Below, piece after piece: positions 40,083 through 48,951 of a stretch of 64,000 nt of DNA (position 1 is the stretch's first letter; each line of letters opens with the position of its first letter). The notes under the pieces were generated by a model, which saw only the letters and a program-made list of their open reading frames with translations, ran no database searches and was not told the DNA's origin. Both the position numbers and the translations under genes were made by a program. Source of the stretch: Clostridiaceae bacterium UBA6110 (lineage in GTDB: Bacteria > Bacillota > Clostridia > Clostridiales > Clostridiaceae); assembly GCA_002428415.1 (NCBI GenBank), contig DIWI01000011.1, forward strand, positions 12,161-76,160, read 5' to 3'.

Positions 40083-41318
40083 TTAATTCGAAGGTGTTCC
40101 ACATTCTGGACAGAATCTGGGCTTTGCACCCTTGACCTCATGTCCGCAGTTTCCGCATTTCCAGCCTTCTATCTTTCTGGCTCCGCATTCTGTGCAGAAT
40201 TTTCCTGTATTGACCGTACCGCAGTTTCCGCACTTCCAGTCTCCAGTTCCAGCACCCGCCTGCGTACCGGCACCGGCATTCTGAGCCTGCTGGTTCTGCT
40301 GGGCCTGCTGTTCCTTCATCCTCATCTGTTCGACATTTGATTGTGATGCAGTTCCCATGAAGCCTCCGCCTGCCTGCATTCCCATACCCATTCCCATGAA
40401 GGTGGCGGCACTTCCGGCTTCGTTGGATCCGGCTGCCTCAAGTCCTCTGGCTATGGAGCCCTGGACATAGCCTTCCCTCACGGAAGGGTCTCCTAGCATT
40501 GCTCCCTTGTTCCTCATGTTGATGAGTTCCTTCGACTCGTCGTCGTAGGAAATGGATGCGATACCTACAGCCTGGATAATGAATCCCCTCATGTCGTTCC
40601 AGCTCTTGTCAAGGACATCAGCCATATACTTCGACAGCTCGGTGCCCTTTGAAGCCACATGTGATATTCTGATGCCGTCAACTGACATCTTGTTCATTGC
40701 TGACTGCAGAGCCTCAAGGAATTCAGAGAGATACTGCTCATTGATATCGTCTATCTCTACCTTGTCAGCATTCCTTGGGACAGCCTCAGCATAGAACTTC
40801 AAGGGATCCGTTATCTTTATCGAGTAGTTTCCATGCGTCCTAAGGAAAAGCTCAGAGTTGTAGAAGTTGTCGAAGTAGTTGAGAGGGTTCTTTGTTCCGA
40901 ACTTTATACCCTTGATTTCCTGAAGATTGATGTAGAATACCTTCTGGGCAGTCGGAGTCACTCCGCCGTACTTGACCCTGTTGAAGGTCTCCTTCAGGGC
41001 TTCACCGAATTTACCTGTAAACAGTGAAGGAAGTGAAGAATTATTTACTGTGTAGTAGCCTTCTTCGGCAGTAAAATCAACAACCTTTCCTCCATCCACC
41101 ACCATCATGAACTGATTAGGGTAGACATGGATGACTGAACCGTTTGAAACGGTATTCTCAGTACCCTTGACATTGCTGTTCCTCTTGTCATCACGTCTTA
41201 CTTTTCTGCCGGATGTAAACACGGTGTTGTCGCCCATATCATCTGGTTCGACTACCTCAAGCCACTGATCCGCCAGCGATCCGCCGACTGCACTTGCTAT
41301 TGCCTTTATTATTCCCAT
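40083..41318 (-). CDS. ydjI: SPFH-domain protein with C-terminal zinc ribbons, YdjI-like
   Basis: 411 aa, no N-terminal membrane helix. The SPFH (band 7/flotillin-like) domain covers about 35-270. A Gly/Met-rich stretch (EAGSAATFMGMGMGMQAGGGF) and Gln/Ala-rich linker are followed by two zinc ribbons at the C-terminus: WKCGNCGTVNTGKFCTECG and WKCGNCGHE ... RFCPECG. The family is annotated as virion core protein or YdjI. In B. subtilis YdjI acts with YdjGH and PspA in membrane-stress protection. It heads the three-gene operon; no pspA is seen nearby. Confidence 0.88.
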   Translation of the reverse strand: MGIIKAIASAVGGSLADQWLEVVEPDDMGDNTVFTSGRKVRRDDKRNSNVKGTENTVSNGSVIHVYPNQFMMVVDGGKVVDFTAEEGYYTVNNSSLPSLFTGKFGEALKETFNRVKYGGVTPTAQKVFYINLQEIKGIKFGTKNPLNYFDNFYNSELFLRTHGNYSIKITDPLKFYAEAVPRNADKVEIDDINEQYLSEFLEALQSAMNKMSVDGIRISHVASKGTELSKYMADVLDKSWNDMRGFIIQAVGIASISYDDESKELINMRNKGAMLGDPSVREGYVQGSIARGLEAAGSNEAGSAATFMGMGMGMQAGGGFMGTASQSNVEQMRMKEQQAQQNQQAQNAGAGTQAGAGTGDWKCGNCGTVNTGKFCTECGARKIEGWKCGNCGHEVKGAKPRFCPECGTPSN

Positions 41319-41350
41319 TTCAAACCTCCTTGAATCTGGTCTCTGCCTTG

Positions 41351-41361
41351 ATTATACCACA
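41351..41361 (-). promoter_or_regulatory. Extended -10 promoter of the ydjIGH operon
   Basis: Minus strand TGTGG-TATAAT (-10 at 41356-41351). No -35 consensus at the usual distance. The same TGTGG-TA(T/A) form recurs upstream of rqcH and the small paralogs. Confidence 0.5.
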
Positions 41362-41451
41362 GCTATTCTGCAAGCCGTTTTTTTAACCATATTTTTATCA
41401 TTCGTTTACATTTTTCTCCGCAAAAGGATAAATCATGTATTTCAGTCATAC

Positions 41452-41489
41452 AAAAGAAAAAACTGCAGGCTTCATTGAAGCTCTGCAGT
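41452..41489 (-). terminator. Intrinsic terminator after aconitase
   Basis: ACTGCAG-GCTTCA / TGAAGC-CTGCAGT type stem with small internal mismatch (41489-41462), then TTTTTTCTTTTG on the minus strand. Confidence 0.88.
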
Positions 41490-41498
41490 AAGTATAGT

Positions 41499-43430
41499 CT
41501 ATTTGTTCTTCAAGCTCATCAGGTTAAGAAGTCCGCCGGCTGCCATGATCTCTGCCTCTCTTTCTGAAAGAGCCACGGATACATCAAAGCTTGTGCCCTT
41601 GGTCACATTCAGGACAGTAAGCGTTCCTGTAGAAATGTTCTCAAGAAGGCTCCTGATTTCAAGTACATCATTCTTGTCCACGCTGTCGTAGTCCTTCTCA
41701 TCCTTGAAGGTTACTGGAAGTATGCCGTTGTTGATAAGATTCGCCTTGTGGATCCTCGCGAAGGACTTTGCTATTACTCCCTTTATGCCGAGGTACAGAG
41801 GCGCAAGCGCCGCATGCTCCCTGCTTGAACCCTGTCCGTAGTTCTTTCCTGCAACTATGAAGCCGCCGCCATTTTCCTTGGCGTTCCTCGGAAAATCCTT
41901 GTCCAGAGGAGTCAGGCAGAATTCCGAAAGATACGGGACATTTGACCTGTATGGAAGAAGGCTTGCGTTGGACGGCATGATGTGGTCTGTTGTAACATCA
42001 TCCATCACCTTGATAAGGGCTTTTCCTGAGACCTCGTCCTTCATTTTGGTGTTCTTCGGGAAAGGCTTTATGTTAGGTCCTCTCTTGACTTCAACTGCAC
42101 TGCCGTCCTCTGCAGGCCTCACGACCATGTTGTCGTTGACCAGGAACAGCTTTGGCATCTCTATGTCAAGGTCCACGTTCATGTCGAAATCTTCAGGTCC
42201 TGCAATGAATCCGGCAACAGCGGAATAAGCTGCAACCTCGGGGCTCGCAAGGTAGACGTCCGCTGAATCAGTTCCGCATCTGCCCTTGAAGTTCCTGTTG
42301 AATGTCCTAAGTGACACTCCGTCATTGCTTGGAGCCTGGCCCATGCCTATGCACGGACCGCAGCCGGACTCCAGTATCCTGGCACCAGCACCTATTATCT
42401 TCGCAAGGGCACCATTCTGTGCAAGCATGCTGAGCACCTGCTTGGATCCGGGTGAAACGACAAGTGAGACATCCTCATGCACAGTCTTTCCGTCAAGGAT
42501 GCTTGCCACCTTCATAAGGTCGACATATGAGGAGTTTGTGCAGCTCCCTATTGCTACCTGGGTTAGCTTCTTTCCTCTTACTGTGCTGACAGGCACTACT
42601 GCATCAGGTGAATGGGGAAGCGCTATGTTCGGCTCCAGAGTGTCAAGGTCGATGACAAGCTTTTCCGAATATACGGCATCTTCATCCGCCTTCAGTTCCC
42701 TGTAGTCCTTCTCCCTGCCCTGTGCCTTGAGGAATTCAAGAGTCCTTTCATCTGAAGGAAATATTGATGTAGTTGCCCCGAGTTCAGCACCCATATTGGT
42801 GATCGTGCCTCTTTCAGGCACTGAAAGGTGGGCTACTCCGTCACCTGTATACTCGAATATCTTGTTGACTCCGCCCTTTACAGTGAAGTGCTTCAGCACC
42901 TCAAGGATAATATCCTTGGCCGCGGTAAAGCTCTTGAGCTTGCCCTTCAGCTCCACGTTAACAATCTTCGGCATCGGTATGTTGTATTCTCCGCCTGCCA
43001 TGGCGACAGCCACGTCAAGTCCGCCTGCTCCGATTGCAAGCATTCCCATGCCTCCGCCAGTCGGAGTATGGCTGTCTGAGCCCAGAAGCGTATCTCCCGG
43101 TACGGAAAATCTTTCAAGATGGACCTGATGACAGATTCCGTTTCCAGGCTTTGAGAAATATATGCCATGCTTCTTGGCCACGGTCTGTATGTACAGATGG
43201 TCATCCGCATTTTCAGGTCCGGACTGCAGCATGTTGTGGTCGATGTAGGCTACTGACCTCTTGGTCCTGACCTTGTCCACTCCCATTGCTTCAAACTGAA
43301 GATATGCCATAGTTCCTGTGGAATCCTGCGTAAGTGTCTGGTCTATCCTTATGCCCACCTCTGATCCGGCCTTCATTTCACCGGTTACAAGATGCTCTTT
43401 GATTATTTTTTCAGCCAGTGTAAGTCCCAT
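41499..43430 (-). CDS. acn: Aconitate hydratase
   Basis: 643 aa from ATG 43430 with AAGGAGG 6 nt upstream; the longer frame to 43526 has no site. It isomerises citrate and isocitrate through a [4Fe-4S] cluster. The cluster Cys residues are in GSCTNSSYVDL (about residue 352) and SGCGPCIGMGQAPS (about 418-431), substrate Arg/Ser near GSSREHAA at about 540 in the swivel domain. This compact (about 640 aa) form is common in clostridia. Neither citrate synthase nor Icd is nearby, and it has its own terminator, so it is a stand-alone gene. Confidence 0.96.
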   Translation of the reverse strand: MGLTLAEKIIKEHLVTGEMKAGSEVGIRIDQTLTQDSTGTMAYLQFEAMGVDKVRTKRSVAYIDHNMLQSGPENADDHLYIQTVAKKHGIYFSKPGNGICHQVHLERFSVPGDTLLGSDSHTPTGGGMGMLAIGAGGLDVAVAMAGGEYNIPMPKIVNVELKGKLKSFTAAKDIILEVLKHFTVKGGVNKIFEYTGDGVAHLSVPERGTITNMGAELGATTSIFPSDERTLEFLKAQGREKDYRELKADEDAVYSEKLVIDLDTLEPNIALPHSPDAVVPVSTVRGKKLTQVAIGSCTNSSYVDLMKVASILDGKTVHEDVSLVVSPGSKQVLSMLAQNGALAKIIGAGARILESGCGPCIGMGQAPSNDGVSLRTFNRNFKGRCGTDSADVYLASPEVAAYSAVAGFIAGPEDFDMNVDLDIEMPKLFLVNDNMVVRPAEDGSAVEVKRGPNIKPFPKNTKMKDEVSGKALIKVMDDVTTDHIMPSNASLLPYRSNVPYLSEFCLTPLDKDFPRNAKENGGGFIVAGKNYGQGSSREHAALAPLYLGIKGVIAKSFARIHKANLINNGILPVTFKDEKDYDSVDKNDVLEIRSLLENISTGTLTVLNVTKGTSFDVSVALSEREAEIMAAGGLLNLMSLKNK

Positions 43431-43631
43431 TTCGTTCCTCCTTAGTCTTCCAATGCCCGAATAATATCCTTCCGGGCGATGATTAGTCAAATAATAACAT
43501 GATAAAGACGGATGTTCAATATTCAATTGCAGGATTCGTTTCCGTTTATTTCATTTTTTATGGAAAAACAACCTAAATGAACAGCCAAATCATAGAAATT
43601 ACAATTCAATACACGAACAATTGCATCAGGT

Positions 43632-44915
43632 TCACCTTTCAGTCACATGTACCCTCTTGTCAGAGGAGTATTCGCACTTTATAAGCACTTCTTCACCAGG
43701 TGCAGCTTTTATCTTGAACAACAGCGTATTTGAATTCTTTATCTCATATGCGGGGTTCGACCTTCCCGGCTCGAACTTTTCCCAAATATTCAATTCATAA
43801 TGGACAACTGCAGTCTCCTTGCCGTGGTTAGTTATCTTCGCTTCCCACCTTACGTTGTCGATACCGTTCCTCTGATTCCTGGACGTCTCGCTGCCTTCCA
43901 CTTCAATGTCGAAAGCTTTGCCGGTCTTAAGCTCGACTTCGCTGCCTTCAGGCATATGCCCTATGGATGCTTCACCGATGAACCTGAGCGAGCTGCCGTC
44001 AAGGCTGTAGAGCCTGACCCTGCCTTCCGGAAGCGGCATGCCGAGCCCGCTTTCCTTATTGTTCATGAAGGTAATGACCGGCTGCGCTCCATCCATGGTA
44101 TTGCCTGCCAGATAATGCCTGGTGAAAGGCACTTCGCTTCCAGAAAACAACTGTATCTGCCTTGATTCGCCATCTGGAATATCCGTCCTTGTCGGAAGTG
44201 AATACATGTGGTAATCGGAAACAGACCTTTGCTCAGCACCGTAAGCTGAATCTGACTGAATGGACTTCGCCATATACATCATCTCAGGCCGTCCAGTTGC
44301 TCTGGATACATTTCCTGCCATAAGTCTGACTATAGAGTTCCTGTATGTTCTCCCGCTGCTGTTAGTTATCCCTGCCCAGCCGGTAAGCTTCAGTCTTCCG
44401 TATCCAACTTCAGCATTATAGACCATTGCAAAGGAAAGACCTCCCGTTATGTACGATGCATTGATTTCGCTGCCTGCTTTCCTCACCTTCATCAGGATGC
44501 CGGGACTGGTCCTGATTCCATCAGGATGCAAAGGAAGTATCATTTCGTCATGGCTGTCGACAAAGATTTCTCCGGTCTCCACATCCTGAAATACAATCAT
44601 TCCAGATGCCTCAAGCACCTTGACCAGCTTTACCGAACCAGTGTCCCTGTTCTTTAGGTGAACTGTCCTGTCCTTGTACCTGCTGATGAGCCTTTCCCGG
44701 CTTATCAGGTCATATTCAAAGCTGTATTCCAAAACATCAAGTCCCCTTACCACGAGGGAGTCCGGCTCCATGAGCCCGGGGACGTCAAGATACTCAAGCT
44801 CCTTGGCTTCTTCCATTCCCTCAAGGCTCCTTGTTTCGCCTACGGTTCCAAAGCCATCGCTGTATATGGTAAGTTCAAGATTCTTAGTATCTGATGAACG
44901 GGATATTTTTCTCAT
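43632..44915 (-). CDS. DUF4139-like domain protein
   Basis: 427 aa, no signal or transmembrane segment. The body is strand-rich and resembles DUF4139 (mucoidy-inhibitor/MuiA-type) domains: GLSFAMVYNAEVG with LTGWAGITNSSGRTYRNSIVR (about 165-205), a Pro-rich VRLYSLDGSS segment and C-terminal DNVRWEAKITNHGKETAVVHYELN. These domains are of unknown function, often linked to the envelope. Starts 3 nt after the zinc-finger gene, so it is the last gene of the radical SAM operon. Confidence 0.65.
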   Translation of the reverse strand: MRKISRSSDTKNLELTIYSDGFGTVGETRSLEGMEEAKELEYLDVPGLMEPDSLVVRGLDVLEYSFEYDLISRERLISRYKDRTVHLKNRDTGSVKLVKVLEASGMIVFQDVETGEIFVDSHDEMILPLHPDGIRTSPGILMKVRKAGSEINASYITGGLSFAMVYNAEVGYGRLKLTGWAGITNSSGRTYRNSIVRLMAGNVSRATGRPEMMYMAKSIQSDSAYGAEQRSVSDYHMYSLPTRTDIPDGESRQIQLFSGSEVPFTRHYLAGNTMDGAQPVITFMNNKESGLGMPLPEGRVRLYSLDGSSLRFIGEASIGHMPEGSEVELKTGKAFDIEVEGSETSRNQRNGIDNVRWEAKITNHGKETAVVHYELNIWEKFEPGRSNPAYEIKNSNTLLFKIKAAPGEEVLIKCEYSSDKRVHVTER

Positions 44916-44918
44916 ATC

Positions 44919-45218
44919 TTATTTCCTTTCGTCCTCATCGGTTTCAGGGACATAAATATTGAAATGTGACATGATGATTTCAGCGACAGGTACGTATATT
45001 ACAAACGCAGCTACATTCAGAGCAAACATCCCGGCAGGATACATCAATATGGTGATCCCAATAATGACAGCAGTTATCCTCCTGAGTATTGAATCAAGCG
45101 CTATTATTTCCCTGTATTTTGTACCGCACTCACTGCACGTTATTCTTCTCCCGCGAAGAAGAGGCAATAGCCTCTCTCTTATACCGATTTTCTTCCCGCA
45201 TTTCAGGCAGTTCCTCAT
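44919..45218 (-). CDS. Small membrane protein with N-terminal zinc ribbon (TIGR04104-like)
   Basis: 99 aa. MRNCLKCGKK and CSECGTKY give two CxxC pairs separated by about 19 residues (about 4-7 and 28-31), a zinc ribbon, followed by two hydrophobic helices ITAVIIGITILMYPAGMFA and NVAAFVIYVPVAEIIM. It overlaps the radical SAM gene by 4 nt. Proteins of this TIGR04104 type are widespread in clostridia, with unknown role; they may be zinc sensors or assembly factors. Cytosolic ribbon, membrane tail. Confidence 0.72.
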   Translation of the reverse strand: MRNCLKCGKKIGIRERLLPLLRGRRITCSECGTKYREIIALDSILRRITAVIIGITILMYPAGMFALNVAAFVIYVPVAEIIMSHFNIYVPETDEDERK

Positions 45219-46141
45219 AATGCATTCCTGCCTTTCCTGTCAAATCGTCTGATATATGTGCACCCTTTGCACAAATCTTCAACCAGCCTTCTTCCGTTGA
45301 AGCCCTCATAAATTGCGGTGGCTCTGTCTCTCTCAAGTATTTCCTTAAGCGGCGTCTCAAATATGTTTCCCAATGGTATACTTCCCTGGCTATCAAGGCA
45401 GCATGGGACAACTGTACCGTCGGCAAGTATTCCTATGTGGTCCCTCATGCCATGGCAGAATCCATATTCCACAGTGTTCAAGGCACCCTCTTCAGGCCAG
45501 ACGAAACGTTCCTGGAAGCCCAGGTATATGCCTTGCTTCAGTTTTATCCCGTTTTTGCCCTTGCCAAGAGTCAGTATCTCCCTCTCAAGCCCAAGGCTTT
45601 CAAGAATATAGTATACTACTTTCTCATTCTCAGAATTCAGGCCTTCTGCCAGTTCTCCGGACAGGTTCCAAAGCCTCAGCTCTATGATCACCCGTCCTGA
45701 GGCGGCTTCAGCAAAGTCCAGGATGTCCTTCAGATACTCTTCAAGTGAGGTCCCCATTTCGTTCGCTTCATAGCTGTGAAGCGAAAAGCTAACCTTGCGA
45801 AGTGCAGGAGATGCAAGAAGGACTTCACTCCTTAATCCAATCAGAGTGCCATTCGTCGCAAGGTTCACTTTAAGGCCCAGTTCTGAACAAATGTCAAGGA
45901 ATTGCCCTATGCTGCCGTTCATGAGAGGCTCTCCCATAAGGTGAAAGCATACATGGTCAGTAAATTCCGAGACTTCCTCTGCTATATGCCGAAAGGACTT
46001 CGCCTCCATCATCAGCTTCTCTCGCTCTGTCTTTATGCAGAAGCTGCAGGTAAGGTTGCAGATGTTGGTAGTCTCTATGTAAACCCTTTTAAATCTCTTC
46101 AATTGCTTCAGCCTTCCATAACGTACTATTTCAATACCCAT
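45215..46141 (-). CDS. Radical SAM / SPASM-domain protein
   Basis: 308 aa. Radical SAM cluster motif CNLTCSFC (CxxxCxxC, about residues 27-34), followed by MGEPLMNG and NLATNGTLI. The C-terminal SPASM-like region has GFCHGMRDHIG, TVVPCCLDSQG and DLCKGC, enough Cys for auxiliary Fe-S clusters. SPASM proteins modify peptides or mature enzymes (PqqE, anSME). No precursor peptide gene is visible nearby, so the substrate is open. First gene of a three-gene operon with a zinc-ribbon protein and a DUF4139 protein. Confidence 0.85.
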   Translation of the reverse strand: MGIEIVRYGRLKQLKRFKRVYIETTNICNLTCSFCIKTEREKLMMEAKSFRHIAEEVSEFTDHVCFHLMGEPLMNGSIGQFLDICSELGLKVNLATNGTLIGLRSEVLLASPALRKVSFSLHSYEANEMGTSLEEYLKDILDFAEAASGRVIIELRLWNLSGELAEGLNSENEKVVYYILESLGLEREILTLGKGKNGIKLKQGIYLGFQERFVWPEEGALNTVEYGFCHGMRDHIGILADGTVVPCCLDSQGSIPLGNIFETPLKEILERDRATAIYEGFNGRRLVEDLCKGCTYIRRFDRKGRNAL

Positions 46142-46173
46142 TCTATCACAAATTGAATCTAATCATCCACAGC

Positions 46174-46210
46174 GCAAAAGTAAGGGCTGCAGCCCAATAA
46201 GCTGCAGCCC
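46174..46210 (-). terminator. Intrinsic terminator after the polysaccharide deacetylase
   Basis: GGGCTGCAG / CTGCAGCCC stem (46210-46184) with a 9-nt loop, followed by TTACTTTTG on the minus strand. Confidence 0.88.
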
Positions 46211-46224
46211 TATGGATTTTACTG

Positions 46225-47718
46225 TCATGGAAGCATCTCGGCAACTGTCCTGAAGCTGTAGCCTTTGTCCTTCAGACCCTGTATTATCCTCGGAAGGGCT
46301 TCCGGTGTCTTGGCATAAGCCACATGCATCAGCACTATTCCATTGTCTGAAGCATATGTAAGCGCCCTGTTCACGATATAGTCTGTGGTAACAGTGACTC
46401 CATTGATGCTTTCTGCCCAATCATGTGTATCAACCGTCCATAGTACAGTATATGGATAGCCCTGTTCTCCTGCTACCTTAAGCACTGTGCTGTTATATTC
46501 TCCGAAAGGCGGCCTGAATAACGTAGGCCTTATTCCAAGTATGTTAGAGTAGATTTTTGTGCTTTCGGTGAATTCATACCTTATCTCCGCCTCAGTCATC
46601 TCATTCATGTGAGGATGCGTAAGGCTGTGGTTCTGTATGCTGTGCCCTCTTGCCTTGATCTCCTTCGCAAGGTCCTGATGGTCCTGAACCCAGTATGCCC
46701 TCAGGAAGAATGTAGCCTTTATTCCATAGTCGTCAAGCACATCGAGAATGGGTATCGTCTGGTCGAAAAGCCATCCTGCATCGAAGGTCAATGCTATATC
46801 CAATCCCGTTCTGTCAACAAGCCCTTTGTTTGTCGCAATCGAGCTCAATCCAGTTGAAAGATATGCAGTGTGGCACCAGCCCTTCGTTCCGTCATAGGTC
46901 ACATATGCCCAGTAACCAGAGACCCAGTGGACTGACACACTTGAGCCCTTTGGCATTACTCTCAGTATCGGGTATGTTGTTCCAGGGCCGCTTCTAAGGT
47001 TAAGCTCCTCTGTTGTATATCTTGTATATATGACAGGGTCCTCAGCCGATACCTTCTGAAGGTAGTATGTGCTTGCATAGCCTGTCTTGCCGGAGTATAC
47101 GAACTTTGCCCAACCAGCAGATTCTGAAATAACATTAACTGTAGTCCCTTTCGGTATTACTGCCAGTATCGGGTATGTTGTTCCAGGGCCCGACCTGAAG
47201 TTCAGGTTTGCGGTAGTTATCCTGAAGTCATTGACAGATGTTGAAACAGGCACAAGATATGACATGGATGAATATCCTGTCTTACCGGAATAGGTTACCT
47301 TCGCCCAGTTGTTTTCAATTGACTCCGCCGTCACTGTGGTACCTTTCGGAATTACACCTATCACAGGATATGCAGTTCCTGGTCCGCTCCTGATGTTAAG
47401 GTTTGCTGTCGTCATTAGCTGTACGCTTGTAGCTGTAGAAGCTGAAAGATATGTCATTGAACAGTACCCTGTCTTTCCTGAATAGGTCACCTTCGCCCAG
47501 TTGTCTACTGTTGACTGTACCGTTACAGAAGTTCCCTTAGGAATCACTGCGATAACAGGGAATGCAGTTCCTGGTCCGCTTCTAAGGTTCAGGTCTGCAG
47601 TTGTGACCCTTATGTCTTCAGCTGCCAGAGCCTTCATCTTTGTGAAACCGATTCCTGAAAAGACAAGTGCTAATACTACGACCAGAGATAGTATGATGCT
47701 TCTCCTTTTAAGTTTCAT
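46225..47718 (-). CDS. Secreted polysaccharide deacetylase with four SH3 repeats
   Basis: 497 aa. Signal peptide to about residue 33 (AAED). Four bacterial SH3 repeats, each about 60-65 residues with the core NLRSGPGT ... P(V/I)(I/L)xVIPKG ... WAKVTYSGKTGY, span about 35-95, 103-160, 170-228 and 235-293. A NodB-type deacetylase domain follows (about 305-497): catalytic TFDAGW, metal His in NHSLTHPHM and RPPFGEY. The usual TFDDG has Ala at its second Asp. SH3 repeats should target the cell wall, the substrate being peptidoglycan or similar glycans. Single gene. Confidence 0.92.
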   Translation of the reverse strand: MKLKRRSIILSLVVVLALVFSGIGFTKMKALAAEDIRVTTADLNLRSGPGTAFPVIAVIPKGTSVTVQSTVDNWAKVTYSGKTGYCSMTYLSASTATSVQLMTTANLNIRSGPGTAYPVIGVIPKGTTVTAESIENNWAKVTYSGKTGYSSMSYLVPVSTSVNDFRITTANLNFRSGPGTTYPILAVIPKGTTVNVISESAGWAKFVYSGKTGYASTYYLQKVSAEDPVIYTRYTTEELNLRSGPGTTYPILRVMPKGSSVSVHWVSGYWAYVTYDGTKGWCHTAYLSTGLSSIATNKGLVDRTGLDIALTFDAGWLFDQTIPILDVLDDYGIKATFFLRAYWVQDHQDLAKEIKARGHSIQNHSLTHPHMNEMTEAEIRYEFTESTKIYSNILGIRPTLFRPPFGEYNSTVLKVAGEQGYPYTVLWTVDTHDWAESINGVTVTTDYIVNRALTYASDNGIVLMHVAYAKTPEALPRIIQGLKDKGYSFRTVAEMLP

Positions 47719-47930
47719 TTCATTACCCCCTCGTAAGGAGAAAAGTGAACACGCTTTAATGGAACCATAAAAATTCCATCTGTCTACGATGCCATGATAA
47801 CAATAAAATCATAAGCAATTGTTTCAATATGGAGTTAAACAGGTTATTATTCGGTTACAATTGTTACCTAAAAGCTGCTTTCCAATAATTTCAGTGCTCC
47901 CGATTTCTATTCAGACAATTTCCCCAACAA

Positions 47931-47960
47931 AAATAAAAACCAGCACTTTGCAGTACTGGT
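47931..47960 (-). terminator. Intrinsic terminator after gpsA
   Basis: ACCAGTACT / AGTGCTGGT stem (one G-T pair) with a 4-nt loop (47960-47939), then TTTTATTTTTG on the minus strand. Confidence 0.88.
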
Positions 47961-47967
47961 ATTATGA

Positions 47968-48951
47968 TTATTCTGATTTCCTGTCCCTAAGCATCAGCGT
48001 CTTTATTGCTTCCTTCAGGTCTTTTCCCTGGAAAAGCACCTTGTAGATCTGGTCCGTTATCGGCATCTCGATGCCCATTATTTCCTTCAGCTCATAGAAA
48101 GCCTTTGTTGCCTTTATGCCTTCTACTACCATGCCTACCTTCTCTGCCGCTTCATCCATGGAGTAACCTTGACCAATCAGTATTCCGGCTCTCCTGTTCC
48201 TCGAATGCATCGAGGTGCAGGTAACGATCAGGTCTCCCATTCCGGTAAGCCCATAGAAGGTCTCCCGGTTTGCTCCGACTGCTTCGCCGACCCTTATTAT
48301 CTCAGTCATTCCTCTGGTCATGAGGGCTGCTTTTGCATTGTCGCCATAGCCGACTCCATCGAGGATTCCAGCCGCGAGGGCAATAATGTTCTTTACTGCT
48401 CCGCCGATCTCGACGCCGATGAGGTCTTCATTGGTATATACCCTTATGGTATCTGAAAAGAACAGGTCCTGTACCTTCTCAGCTGCGGTCATGTTCCTGG
48501 AGGCTGCCACCAGTGTGGTAGGCATTGACTTTGCCACCTCTTCCGCATGGCTTGGCCCGGAAAGTATTACCACAGGATTTTCAAGTATCTCCTCCATCGT
48601 GACTGAAAGCCTGCCATGAGTCTGTGGATCAAGTCCCTTGGCGATGCTTATAACGATAGTTTCCTTATCAAGATATCCCCTGACCTTTTCGCACATTTCA
48701 CGGATCACGTGAGACGGAACTGCCAGCAGGACGAAATCCATGCCAGCAGCAGCCGACTTAAGATCCGTAGTAGCACTTATGTCTCCGTCAAGTACACATT
48801 CAGGTGTATATCTGGTGTTGGTTCGGGAGGTGTTGATCTCATTTACGATCTCTTCCTTCCTGTCCCAGAGCACCACCTTGTTCTTTCTCTTTCCTAGATT
48901 GAATCCGAGGGCCGTACCGAAGCTCCCGGCGCCTATGATCCCTATTCTCAT
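47968..48951 (-). CDS. gpsA: Glycerol-3-phosphate dehydrogenase [NAD(P)+]
   Basis: Makes sn-glycerol-3-phosphate for phospholipid synthesis from dihydroxyacetone phosphate. 327 aa. Rossmann GAGSFGTALGFNLG at residues 6-19, SIAKGLDPQTHG near 108-119, AEEVAKSMPTT near 140, and GGAVKNIIALAAGI (about 188-201) containing the catalytic Lys. The start codon shares a base with the der stop (TAATG), a normal der-gpsA arrangement. Confidence 0.97.
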   Translation of the reverse strand: MRIGIIGAGSFGTALGFNLGKRKNKVVLWDRKEEIVNEINTSRTNTRYTPECVLDGDISATTDLKSAAAGMDFVLLAVPSHVIREMCEKVRGYLDKETIVISIAKGLDPQTHGRLSVTMEEILENPVVILSGPSHAEEVAKSMPTTLVAASRNMTAAEKVQDLFFSDTIRVYTNEDLIGVEIGGAVKNIIALAAGILDGVGYGDNAKAALMTRGMTEIIRVGEAVGANRETFYGLTGMGDLIVTCTSMHSRNRRAGILIGQGYSMDEAAEKVGMVVEGIKATKAFYELKEIMGIEMPITDQIYKVLFQGKDLKEAIKTLMLRDRKSE

